Origin: an uncultured Lachnospiraceae bacterium | GTDB lineage: Bacteria; Bacillota; Clostridia; Lachnospirales; Lachnospiraceae | Direction: 5' to 3' | NCBI GenBank assembly: GCA_910578405.1 | Contig: CAJTQO010000076.1 | Coordinates: 1-5,427 of the forward strand | DNA: 5,427 nt | Part shown: piece by piece, positions 1-5,418 of the stretch | How positions within the stretch are numbered: the stretch's first letter is position 1 | How the letters are laid out: every line of letters begins with the position of its first letter | The notes under the pieces: model-generated | The model's database searches: none | Told to the model about the DNA's origin: nothing | Seen by the model: the letters and a program-made list of their open reading frames with translations, nothing else | Position numbers and translations under genes: made by a program

Positions 1-27
1 CATCGTCTAGAAATTTTAACGACGCAA

Positions 28-100
28 TGGTGCGAAACAGGCAGTTCACAATTCTAATTTCTGACCGGATGGAACACTAGGGCCAAAGCATAACATATAC
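28..100 (+). repeat. Degenerate dispersed repeat, left copy
   Basis: This stretch matches the reverse complement of 5338-5418 at roughly three quarters of positions over its first 60 or so columns. The best block is TCTAATTTCTG, then GGATGGA, CTAGG and CAAAG in the same order, and both copies end in ACATATAC after a short length difference. It lies just upstream of the oxidoreductase gene, in the same orientation relative to that gene as the right copy has to the repressor operon. Read on the minus strand, one frame gives a peptide resembling the open frame of the right copy (FGPSVPSGQKLEL against FAPSTPSRQKLDL), but here a TGA stop interrupts it. It could be a decayed coding fragment, a mobile repeat or a structured RNA. 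I do not recognise the family. Confidence 0.6.
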
Positions 101-121
101 CACCCATAAAATCACGCCAAT

Positions 122-127
122 GAGAGG
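122..127 (+). promoter_or_regulatory. Ribosome binding site of the oxidoreductase gene
   Basis: GAGAGG lies 8 bases before the ATG at 136 and supports that start. An ATG at 120 is in another frame. No convincing -35/-10 pair is visible between 1 and 121; TAAAAT at 107-112 resembles a -10 but has no -35 at the right distance, so the promoter may be weak or outside the window. Confidence 0.6.
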
Positions 128-135
128 AAAAAAGA

Positions 136-1731
136 ATGAGAAAAGTATTGGTCATCGGCGCAGGCCCCGCAGGACTTACCGCTGCTTATGAACTATTGGC
201 AGACAGACAAACGGGCAGCCCCGACATAGACAATGAGTATGAAGTTACCGTATTGGAAGAAACCAGCGCCATGGGCGGCATCTCCAGGACTGTAAACTAT
301 AAAGGCAACCGTATGGATATGGGCGGACACCGCTTCTTCTCTAAGGTGCCGGAAGTAAACCAATGGTGGAACCATATGCTTCCTGAGCAGGGGGCTCCTA
401 CCTATGACGACATTTTGCTGAAACGGCCTATGCCTCTGGCGCAGAAAGGGCCTGACCCGCAAAAGCAGGATCGGGTTATGCTGAACCGTAACCGGGTATC
501 CCGTATCTATTTTAAAAAGAAGTTCTTTGATTATCCCATTTCCCTGAAATTTGAAACCCTGCGGAACATGGGGATATGGACTACGGCGCATGTCTTTTTC
601 AGTTACCTTGCCGCCCTTGTCCACAAGCGGAAGGAAAACTCCCTGGAAGACTTCTACGTCAACCGTTTCGGGCATAAACTATATGCTATGTTTTTTGAAA
701 ACTACACGGAAAACTTATGGGGACGGCACCCTAGCGAAATAGCTCCGGATTGGGGGGCGCAGCGCGCCAAGGGCCTGTCAGTCTTTGCCATTATCAAAGA
801 TATGTTTGCCAAGCTCCTCCCTGCAAAGAAAAACCGCAAGGTGGAAACTTCCCTGATTGAGCAGTTCAAATACCCGAAGCTGGGGCCTGGCCAATTATGG
901 GACGTCACTGCCGATGAAATTACAAAGCTTGGAGGGAAAATCCTGAAAAACTGCAAAGTAACCGGGTTTCTCAAGGATGAAAACAACCATATTACCGCCC
1001 TCACTTATGAAAAAGATGGTGAAACCTTTACTATGGAAGGCGATATTTTTATTTCCTCCATGCCAATCAAAGACCTGGTAGGCGGTATGAATGGGGTGCC
1101 GAAGAAAATTGCACGCATTGCCGCCGGCCTTCCTTACCGTGATTACCGCACCCTTGGCGTTCTGGTTCCCAAGCTGAACCTGAAAAATAAAACGAAAATG
1201 AAAACCGTTGGAAACATCGTTCCCGACTGTTGGATTTATGTCCATGACCGGACGGTAAAACTGGGCCGTCTGCAAATATACAACAACTGGTCGCCCTACA
1301 TGGTCAAAGATTTAAAGCATACGGTATGGGTCGGCCTGGAATATTTCTGCAACGAAGGCGACAAACTCTGGAACATGTCAGACAAAGCGTTTACTAGGTT
1401 TGCCGTGGGGGAGATGGTGAAAATGGGCCTCATCGACAGCGCTGCCGATGTCATCGACACCCACTCGGAACATGTAAAGAAAGCCTACCCCGCTTACTTT
1501 GACACCTACAAATATATGGACAAGCTGGTGGATTACCTGGACGCCATTGATAACTTATATTGCGTCGGCAGAAACGGCCAACACCGCTATAACAATATTG
1601 ACCATTCCATGTGTACCTCTTTCGAAGCTGTTAAAAACATTAAAAACGGAATCACAGACAAAAGCAATGTCTGGAGCGTCAATACGGAAAAAGAATACCA
1701 TGAAGAAGCGACAGCCAATGAAATGGAGTAG
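136..1731 (+). CDS. FAD-dependent oxidoreductase, protoporphyrinogen oxidase / UDP-galactopyranose mutase-like
   Basis: A 531-residue flavoprotein. The N-terminus has a Rossmann dinucleotide fold: GAGPAG at residues 8-13, an acidic residue (E41) ending the second strand where FAD ribose is normally held, then GG at 47-48 and DMGGHRFF at 61-68, the typical second FAD-contact region. The middle carries ENLWGRHPSEIAPDWGAQR (192-210), reminiscent of UDP-galactopyranose mutase and related enzymes. The C-terminus has GRNGQHRYNNIDHSM (478-492), matching the usual closing FAD-binding motif (G-R, then a helix start). No signal peptide or obvious membrane anchor is seen, so it is probably cytosolic. 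It is longer than a typical mutase (about 370-390 residues). Relatives are often found with cell-surface polysaccharide genes, but no glycosyltransferase is in this window, so substrate and pathway are unknown. It appears to be a single-gene transcript ending at the hairpin that follows. Family call sure; exact reaction not. Confidence 0.85.
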   Translation: MRKVLVIGAGPAGLTAAYELLADRQTGSPDIDNEYEVTVLEETSAMGGISRTVNYKGNRMDMGGHRFFSKVPEVNQWWNHMLPEQGAPTYDDILLKRPMPLAQKGPDPQKQDRVMLNRNRVSRIYFKKKFFDYPISLKFETLRNMGIWTTAHVFFSYLAALVHKRKENSLEDFYVNRFGHKLYAMFFENYTENLWGRHPSEIAPDWGAQRAKGLSVFAIIKDMFAKLLPAKKNRKVETSLIEQFKYPKLGPGQLWDVTADEITKLGGKILKNCKVTGFLKDENNHITALTYEKDGETFTMEGDIFISSMPIKDLVGGMNGVPKKIARIAAGLPYRDYRTLGVLVPKLNLKNKTKMKTVGNIVPDCWIYVHDRTVKLGRLQIYNNWSPYMVKDLKHTVWVGLEYFCNEGDKLWNMSDKAFTRFAVGEMVKMGLIDSAADVIDTHSEHVKKAYPAYFDTYKYMDKLVDYLDAIDNLYCVGRNGQHRYNNIDHSMCTSFEAVKNIKNGITDKSNVWSVNTEKEYHEEATANEME

Positions 1732-1750
1732 CTGGAATATGACAATGCGT

Positions 1751-1766
1751 CTCCCGTCAGGTTTAA
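1751..1766 (+). repeat. Duplicate left arm of the terminator hairpin
   Basis: CTCCCGTCAGGTTTAA (1751-1766) is an imperfect direct repeat of CTTCCGCCAGGTTAAA (1775-1790). Bases 1751-1762 can pair with 1793-1804 over 12 positions with no mismatch and one G-T pair, excluding the hairpin at 1770-1809. The arrangement therefore allows two mutually exclusive folds. It may be a leftover of local duplication or may tune termination. Confidence 0.5.
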
Positions 1767-1769
1767 TAG

Positions 1770-1809
1770 AAAGACTTCCGCCAGGTTAAAACACTTGACG
1801 GGAGTCTTT
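1770..1809 (+). terminator. Rho-independent terminator after the oxidoreductase gene, possibly bidirectional
   Basis: Bases 1770-1786 pair with 1793-1809 in a 17-position stem with one mismatch (C1781 against A1798) and two G-T pairs, closed by a six-base loop. AAAGACT opens the stem and AGTCTTT closes it, followed by the T-rich GTATTTAGTT. The gene's stop codon is about 40 bases upstream. On the minus strand the hairpin is also followed by fairly AT-rich sequence, so it may end the convergent alkyltransferase-like transcript as well. A second copy of the left arm lies at 1751-1766 and can compete for the same right arm. Confidence 0.8.
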
Positions 1810-1824
1810 GTATTTAGTTATCCC

Positions 1825-1860
1825 CTATCTCTCCAATCGTCTCACTGCCATTCTATCCAT
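1825..1860 (-). CDS. Possible 11-residue micro-ORF
   Basis: Reading on the minus strand from ATG at 1860 gives MDRMAVRRLER and a TAG stop at 1825. It is preceded by the purine-rich AGAGGGGG with five bases before the ATG, and by AGGAG slightly further up, a better ribosome binding context than chance usually supplies. The peptide is basic, and it sits between the alkyltransferase-like gene and the terminator, so it could be the last reading frame of that transcript. Nothing but the start context supports translation, and I do not recognise the peptide. Confidence 0.2.
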   Translation of the reverse strand: MDRMAVRRLER

Positions 1861-2003
1861 AAAAACCCCCTCTTTCTCCTACAGGCAGCGGCGCATGGTT
1901 TATGGTGACATTCTTTGATGTTATAGCATTCTTTTTAGCCAATAAGCACAGAAAACCATCGTCCGGCGCGTAACCGCTGGCAATGTCATGCCTATGGATA
2001 CGC

Positions 2004-2483
2004 TTAATTCAAATGAAACAGAGCGTTTTCATAATCTTTGACATAGTATTTGATGTTTTTGTAACCCTTTTGAATGACCGTGTGCCCTTCCGATTCCAAC
2101 TTTTCTTTCTGCGCTTCTATACCGCCAGGATATTTGGCGTTCAGCTCCCCGTTTGCTTTCAAAGTTCGCCAATACGGCGTTTCATCTTCGGAACGCTGGC
2201 AGCTTGCCCATGCTGCAATAGATACAAATATTCCGGCTGTAATCGGCTCAGTAAAATCAGCGCCACTTTGTTTTGCAAAATATTCCCTAATTGCCCCTAC
2301 TGTAAGCAATTTTCCACATGGCACAAGCCGCATTACCCTGTCGTAGTCAATCGGCGGGGCAAAATACATTCTGTTCCCACCATATTTTTTTATGCTTTTT
2401 TCATCCGTAATCGTCTGAAACTTCGGCATATCTTTACTATCGTTCAACATTGCATTAAAATCCTTTTTATCTTCCTTTGCCAT
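2004..2483 (-). CDS. MGMT-family alkyltransferase-like (ATL) protein lacking the catalytic cysteine
   Basis: A 159-residue protein with the DNA-binding domain fold of O6-alkylguanine-DNA alkyltransferases. Residues 54-69 (VPCGKLLTVGAIREYF) correspond to the family's I-P-x-G-K-V-x-T-Y-G-x-I-A block. Residues 103-106 read PYWR where true alkyltransferases have PCHR with the alkyl-accepting cysteine. The following NG (111-112), PGG (119-121) and LESEGHTV (129-136) match the family's C-terminal end. Cysteines at 56 and 95 are not at the acceptor position. Known ATL proteins, usually with PWHR, bind alkylated guanine without repairing it and hand lesions to nucleotide excision repair; that role is inferred here. 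The start is set by AGGAGG at 2492-2497, eight bases before the ATG at 2483; an in-frame upstream ATG at 2501 has no such site. An N-terminal extension of about 45 charged residues precedes the domain. Apparently monocistronic, convergent with the oxidoreductase gene. Confidence 0.8.
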   Translation of the reverse strand: MAKEDKKDFNAMLNDSKDMPKFQTITDEKSIKKYGGNRMYFAPPIDYDRVMRLVPCGKLLTVGAIREYFAKQSGADFTEPITAGIFVSIAAWASCQRSEDETPYWRTLKANGELNAKYPGGIEAQKEKLESEGHTVIQKGYKNIKYYVKDYENALFHLN

Positions 2484-2500
2484 AATACGAACCTCCTGCA

Positions 2501-2533
2501 CACAAGCATATACTACAGAAAAAATATATGCAA
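2501..2533 (-). promoter_or_regulatory. Candidate promoter of the alkyltransferase-like gene
   Basis: On the minus strand TTGCAT is followed after 17 bases by TATGCT, a moderate match to a vegetative sigma factor promoter (4 of 6 positions in each box). It lies directly upstream of the ribosome binding site, which would leave an unusually short leader. Positions are approximate and the match is modest. Confidence 0.25.
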
Positions 2534-3076
2534 TGAAACAGTTTAAAAAATATTCACCGCCAAGAGTATTTCATGCTTTCTTTTCCTATTCATAACTCAC
2601 ATCTTTACAAATACGGCTGAAAATATTCACTTTGCCAACCATTTAGCAGCTCTAAATAAACCGCCTATACCCTTTGAAATGCCACAAGCGCCGCCGCCCC
2701 GCAGGCTGGCAGGCTATTTTTTCGGTTGGTAATATAAGACAAAAATATAATAATCCCCTTGCAGTTCATACCAAAAACCAATTAATTTATCCTAAAAGGG
2801 ATGGAATAAACACTTTGCAACGAATTCTTTCTTTTCAGCTTTCGGAAAAATGTATTGATAACTTATACCGGACAATAACTGCCTATAACAGTTTTCAATT
2901 CTTATTTATTGGAAGGATGCGGCTGATAAGGATGTCCTTATAGATGCAAGCAAATAGATTATGTTTGCATTCTTTGCAGAACAAGCGCCTTTGCAAAAAA
3001 GAATTTATTTTATAACATTGGAATCCTATATAGGAAGAACATATTTTAACATTCAGAAAATTATTAGAAACAAATA
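2534..3076. other. AT-rich intergenic stretch without a convincing gene
   Basis: Between the alkyltransferase-like gene and the operon terminator I find no supported coding region on either strand. The longest plus-strand frame (2674-2943) lacks a ribosome binding site and looks like random translation. The stretch does hold three small inverted repeats: ATAAGGATGTCCTTAT at 2926-2941 (7-bp arms, 2-base centre), a 9-bp stem pairing 2944-2952 with 2962-2970, and the perfect 12-bp palindrome TCCTATATAGGA at 3024-3035. It could be ordinary spacer, a decayed mobile element or untranslated RNA; nothing decides between these. Confidence 0.45.
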
Positions 3077-3106
3077 GCGAAAAACCTTTCCATAAAGGCT
3101 TTTCGC
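3077..3106 (-). terminator. Rho-independent terminator of the repressor-protease operon
   Basis: Bases 3077-3089 and 3094-3106 form a 13-position stem with a single A-C mismatch and a four-base loop. On the minus strand it is followed by TATTTGTTTCTAATAATTTT, a T-rich tail as expected for intrinsic termination. It lies about 130 bases beyond the stop codon of the last gene; the intervening 3107-3237 is AT-rich and holds no supported gene. Confidence 0.75.
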
Positions 3107-3237
3107 CATTTAGTAAACTTTGTGAAATCTTTCACTTAATAGTAACTCAATATAAATTTATCTCTTCAACCCAAAGAAAAACTGTAACTAATTGAACTCA
3201 TTTAACTATTAGTAAATAAACATTCTGTTTTACGTTA

Positions 3238-3507
3238 TTAATGGTTCCCTTCCAAAATTAACTCCCATTCACCAATCCAATATTCTTGTGTATAATTGTA
3301 TAAACGACGATATAAATCTCCATTTATAACCTTATACCTATATTCAATAATATCAGAATGTGGCACTATACCCTCGTCACCAGATGCTGATAACATAACG
3401 TTCTCTTTTGCATAAGTGACCATATTACATGTACCAGCCATTGTAACCAATACTGCTAATGTTGAAATCCCTACTAATATTTTCTTTTTAAATATTTTTT
3501 TAATCAT
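3238..3507 (-). CDS. Small secreted protein, third gene of the BlaI-M56 operon
   Basis: An 89-residue protein of unrecognised family. It begins with a classic Sec signal peptide: a lysine-rich start (MIKKIFKKK), a hydrophobic core (residues 10-26) and a likely signal peptidase I site after TYA at 31-33. No lipobox is present: C27 is preceded by AGT. The mature part is about 56 residues, has no cysteine, is acidic overall and rich in Tyr and Trp, with the compact segment EYRYKVINGDLYRRLYNYTQ (55-74) and then EYWIGEWELI. The start is fixed by AAGAGGTG, about seven bases before ATG 3507. The ATG overlaps the upstream gene's stop in ATGATTAA, so translation is probably coupled. A longer reading from 3555 runs inside the protease gene and lacks a signal sequence at its end. 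By position it may be a ligand, co-sensor, inhibitor or effector of the M56 protein. Function unknown. Confidence 0.8.
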   Translation of the reverse strand: MIKKIFKKKILVGISTLAVLVTMAGTCNMVTYAKENVMLSASGDEGIVPHSDIIEYRYKVINGDLYRRLYNYTQEYWIGEWELILEGNH

Positions 3508-4651
3508 CTTCGCACACCTCTTGAATATTATAGTAAATCGGTATATCCTCATCAAATATCATATCTGAAGTTGAAATATATTCTCCATCAACATATACAT
3601 CATATGTACCATCTTTATTTTGCAAATAATAAATCTTATCTTCTCTTATACCTACACTATCATCCACATCATGCTCTGGAATACCATATGTTTCAAAACT
3701 AATCACATTTGGGCAAACAACGATTACTCCAATCATAAACACCGACAATAAAACACTGGCAATCGTCTTCTTCGTACTAACTTCCAGGTTTTCCATCATC
3801 AGCTCCACACGTTTTTTAAGCAGTATCTCCTTCTCTTTCTGGAATCCAATCAGCCATTTCTCCGTTTCTCTACGAAGCTCACGCAGCCTCGCCAATTTAA
3901 CCAGGAAGGAAGAATAATCCAAAGTATCATCGCTGCTCAATTTCCTCATAATGCTAAAATCTACATTGATTTCCTGTGTCTGCGCAATTAGTTTGCATAA
4001 AAAGTAGCCAGGTATGTTCCACCAATAAACGGCCTTAAAAATCTCGCAGAGCAGTTTTAGCAGCAAGTCACCACGGTAATAATGCTTCAATTCATGGGCA
4101 AAGATAAACTCCAGCTCCTTTTCCGTCACTTCTATATCTGGCATCAAAATATAGGGCCTCCATATGCCAAATACACATGGTGTGTTTCCACTGTCTATAC
4201 GCACTAAATGGATTTTAGCCCGATATTTATACTGGCTGTTTACTTTTTCCAGCAGGGCAAGCACCTGGGGATCTTTGATTTCCGCATAGCCTTTTATATT
4301 CTTTATGATTATCACATAAGAATAAAACAACCATACCAGCAAAATGGCGGCTACGCCAAACCAAATAAATTTCAGTATGCTTAGGATGCTAACCTCCCCA
4401 TACCGCCCATCCGCTATCGTCTGCCTTAAGAATCTGTAAATCTCCGGGTATACAGTGCTGACTGCGATGTTATTGGTGAGCGGTGATTCCACAGGCACCA
4501 GCAGGCGGCACAGGATTACTGCCATGCAAACAAGCAGAAACCTTGTATCCAACTGCAAAATCACCTTATTTTCTTTAAAAATGTACCACAGCAGTATCGT
4601 AGCAATACTGCTGAATACAACAAGATTAAACATCACCGAAAAACTTATCAT
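3500..4651 (-). CDS. M56-family membrane zinc metalloprotease, BlaR1/MecR1-like signal transducer without a penicillin-binding domain
   Basis: A 383-residue polytopic protein. Membrane segments are visible near residues 3-25, 36-54, 88-116 and 297-314. The cytoplasmic loop between the third and fourth holds the protease: GNTPCVFGIWRPYILMP (155-171), the zinc motif HELKH (186-190) in FAHELKHYYRGD, and E227 in QEINVD as the likely third zinc ligand, 41 residues later. The usual cysteine of the E-x-x-C-D signature is valine (V230), but D231 is kept. In BlaR1 this loop relays an outside signal that leads to repressor cleavage. BlaR1 is about 580-600 residues with a C-terminal beta-lactam sensor; here only 69 acidic residues (315-383) follow the last membrane segment, including a DGTYDVYVDGEY stretch. 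AGGAG lies nine bases before the ATG, in the 18-bp gap after the repressor gene. Base composition turns AT-rich from about residue 300 on. The signal sensed is unknown. Confidence 0.88.
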   Translation of the reverse strand: MISFSVMFNLVVFSSIATILLWYIFKENKVILQLDTRFLLVCMAVILCRLLVPVESPLTNNIAVSTVYPEIYRFLRQTIADGRYGEVSILSILKFIWFGVAAILLVWLFYSYVIIIKNIKGYAEIKDPQVLALLEKVNSQYKYRAKIHLVRIDSGNTPCVFGIWRPYILMPDIEVTEKELEFIFAHELKHYYRGDLLLKLLCEIFKAVYWWNIPGYFLCKLIAQTQEINVDFSIMRKLSSDDTLDYSSFLVKLARLRELRRETEKWLIGFQKEKEILLKKRVELMMENLEVSTKKTIASVLLSVFMIGVIVVCPNVISFETYGIPEHDVDDSVGIREDKIYYLQNKDGTYDVYVDGEYISTSDMIFDEDIPIYYNIQEVCEDD

Positions 4652-4669
4652 GCCCTACATCTCCTGGTA

Positions 4670-5092
4670 TCATCCCCCCTTCGATATTTTTTCGCGTTTT
4701 TCTTGGATCATTTTTTCCAGCTTGTCCAGTTCTTCCTGTACCATACCGCTGTCTTCGTCGTTTAATAAGGCTGCAACCAAATTGCAGGCTGAAATGTCTT
4801 TGCTATGTTTTGTCCTGAAATCAATGGTCAGTTTGCCCATCTCGAACTCTTCCAGCGTAATGGTCGGCTGGTAGCACCTGCCAAATACATTCCCGCTTTT
4901 TGCAAAGTCCACGACTTCAATCAATTCCTTTTTCAGCATCCTCTTCAGCGTAGTGTGTACAGTTGCCAATTTCAGTTCTTCATCTGCGTCAGCAATCTCT
5001 GATGCCATCAGCGGTTTGCCCGCTTTCCACATCACATACAGGATATCCACTTCCCTTACTGGCAGATGATATTCATTCATCCCTTTTTCCAT
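4670..5092 (-). CDS. BlaI/MecI/CopY-family winged-helix repressor
   Basis: A DNA-binding repressor of about 140 residues, the usual length for BlaI and MecI. The N-terminal winged helix runs from LPVREVDILYVMW (10-22) through the helix-turn-helix with SEIADADEE (31-39) and recognition helix ATVHTTLKRMLKKELI (43-58) to the wing around 63-79. The last 40 residues form the helical dimerisation region, where BlaI and MecI are cleaved near its start; the corresponding area here is around ISACNLV (100-106), though the exact site cannot be read. Start choice: ATG 5092 has GGAG 10 bases upstream and yields family-like length. A GTG at 5155 would add 21 atypical residues without a ribosome binding site, and ATG 5080 or 5101 are further alternatives. 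First gene of the operon, followed by the M56 protein that probably controls it. It likely represses its own operon through the palindrome at 5199-5217. Confidence 0.88.
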   Translation of the reverse strand: MEKGMNEYHLPVREVDILYVMWKAGKPLMASEIADADEELKLATVHTTLKRMLKKELIEVVDFAKSGNVFGRCYQPTITLEEFEMGKLTIDFRTKHSKDISACNLVAALLNDEDSGMVQEELDKLEKMIQEKREKISKGG

Positions 5093-5191
5093 TTCACCCA
5101 TTCTCCACTTTTCATAGTAAAAAGTCCTATCAAAAGGATTCCCGAACCTTTTCACAGAACTGACAAATGCTGTAAAATCCCCGCTTCATAG

Positions 5192-5217
5192 ATAATAGCA
5201 TATTTTGTAAAAATATG
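5192..5217 (-). promoter_or_regulatory. Promoter with overlapping palindromic operator of the repressor operon
   Basis: The sequence CATATTTTGTAAAAATATG at 5199-5217 is a perfect inverted repeat with 8-bp arms and a 3-base centre. On the minus strand it runs directly into TGCTATTAT (5200-5192), an extended -10 element (TG-n-TATTAT, 5 of 6 in the hexamer). The -35 region at 17 bases (TTCCAT) is poor, which an extended -10 can compensate for. A dimer bound to the palindrome would cover the spacer and block RNA polymerase, the standard arrangement for BlaI-family autoregulation. The central TTACA resembles the TACA/TGTA half-sites known for BlaI, MecI and CopY. Transcription would begin near 5185, giving a leader of about 90 bases. 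Confidence 0.55.
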
Positions 5218-5337
5218 GAACCACTATTTTTAAATTTTCTTTAGAAATTTTCCCCAAATTTGCATAATATTATACATAGATTCTTTTTTAAAAGGCATTC
5301 TTTAAATAGTATTTCTAATCATCATTTAACAAGCGCA

Positions 5338-5418
5338 GTATATGTTTATACGCCAGACTTTGCGCCTAGTACTCCATCCAGACAGAAATTAGATTTGTGG
5401 GCTGCATGGTTCGTGCCA
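5338..5418 (-). repeat. Degenerate dispersed repeat, right copy (inverted relative to the left copy)
   Basis: The reverse complement of this stretch aligns with 28-100 (shared blocks TCTAATTTCTG, GGATGGA, CTAGG, CAAAG, ACATATAC), with a short insertion (TCTGGCG region) absent from the left copy. On the plus strand one frame stays open from about 5240 to the window edge and reads DFAPSTPSRQKLDLW and on to AWFVPAPG, but it has no ATG start in view. This may be part of a coding sequence continuing beyond the window or an accidental open frame. The 5219-5337 spacer between it and the promoter is very AT-rich and contains no gene I can support. Confidence 0.6.

Noticed and set aside
193..675. Minus-strand frame inside the oxidoreductase gene
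   Set aside because: It lies opposite a well-supported flavoprotein gene and has no independent coding evidence.
1957..1985. Similarity between this stretch and positions 1-29 (both start CATCGTC and end GCAATG)
   Set aside because: Only about 15 of 29 positions match without gaps and the centre is unrelated, so I treat it as chance.
1983..2546. Long plus-strand frame opposite the alkyltransferase-like gene
   Set aside because: It is antisense to a gene with clear family motifs and an ideal ribosome binding site; its translation is low-complexity and rich in Phe, Cys and His.
2674..2943. 89-codon plus-strand open frame
   Set aside because: There is no ribosome binding site before the ATG, the composition does not look protein-like and no motif is recognisable in this AT-rich spacer.
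3053..3109. 18-residue minus-strand frame beginning MAKSLYGKVF
   Set aside because: It runs straight through the operon terminator hairpin and has no ribosome binding site; the apparent frame is a by-product of the stem.
3508..3555. Longer N-terminus for the small secreted protein
   Set aside because: It would overlap the protease gene by more than 50 bases and place 16 residues before the signal peptide; AAGAGGTG clearly serves ATG 3507.
5093..5155. Extended GTG start for the repressor
   Set aside because: There is no ribosome binding site before the GTG, the extra 21 residues do not resemble the family N-terminus, and the ATG at 5092 gives the usual length.
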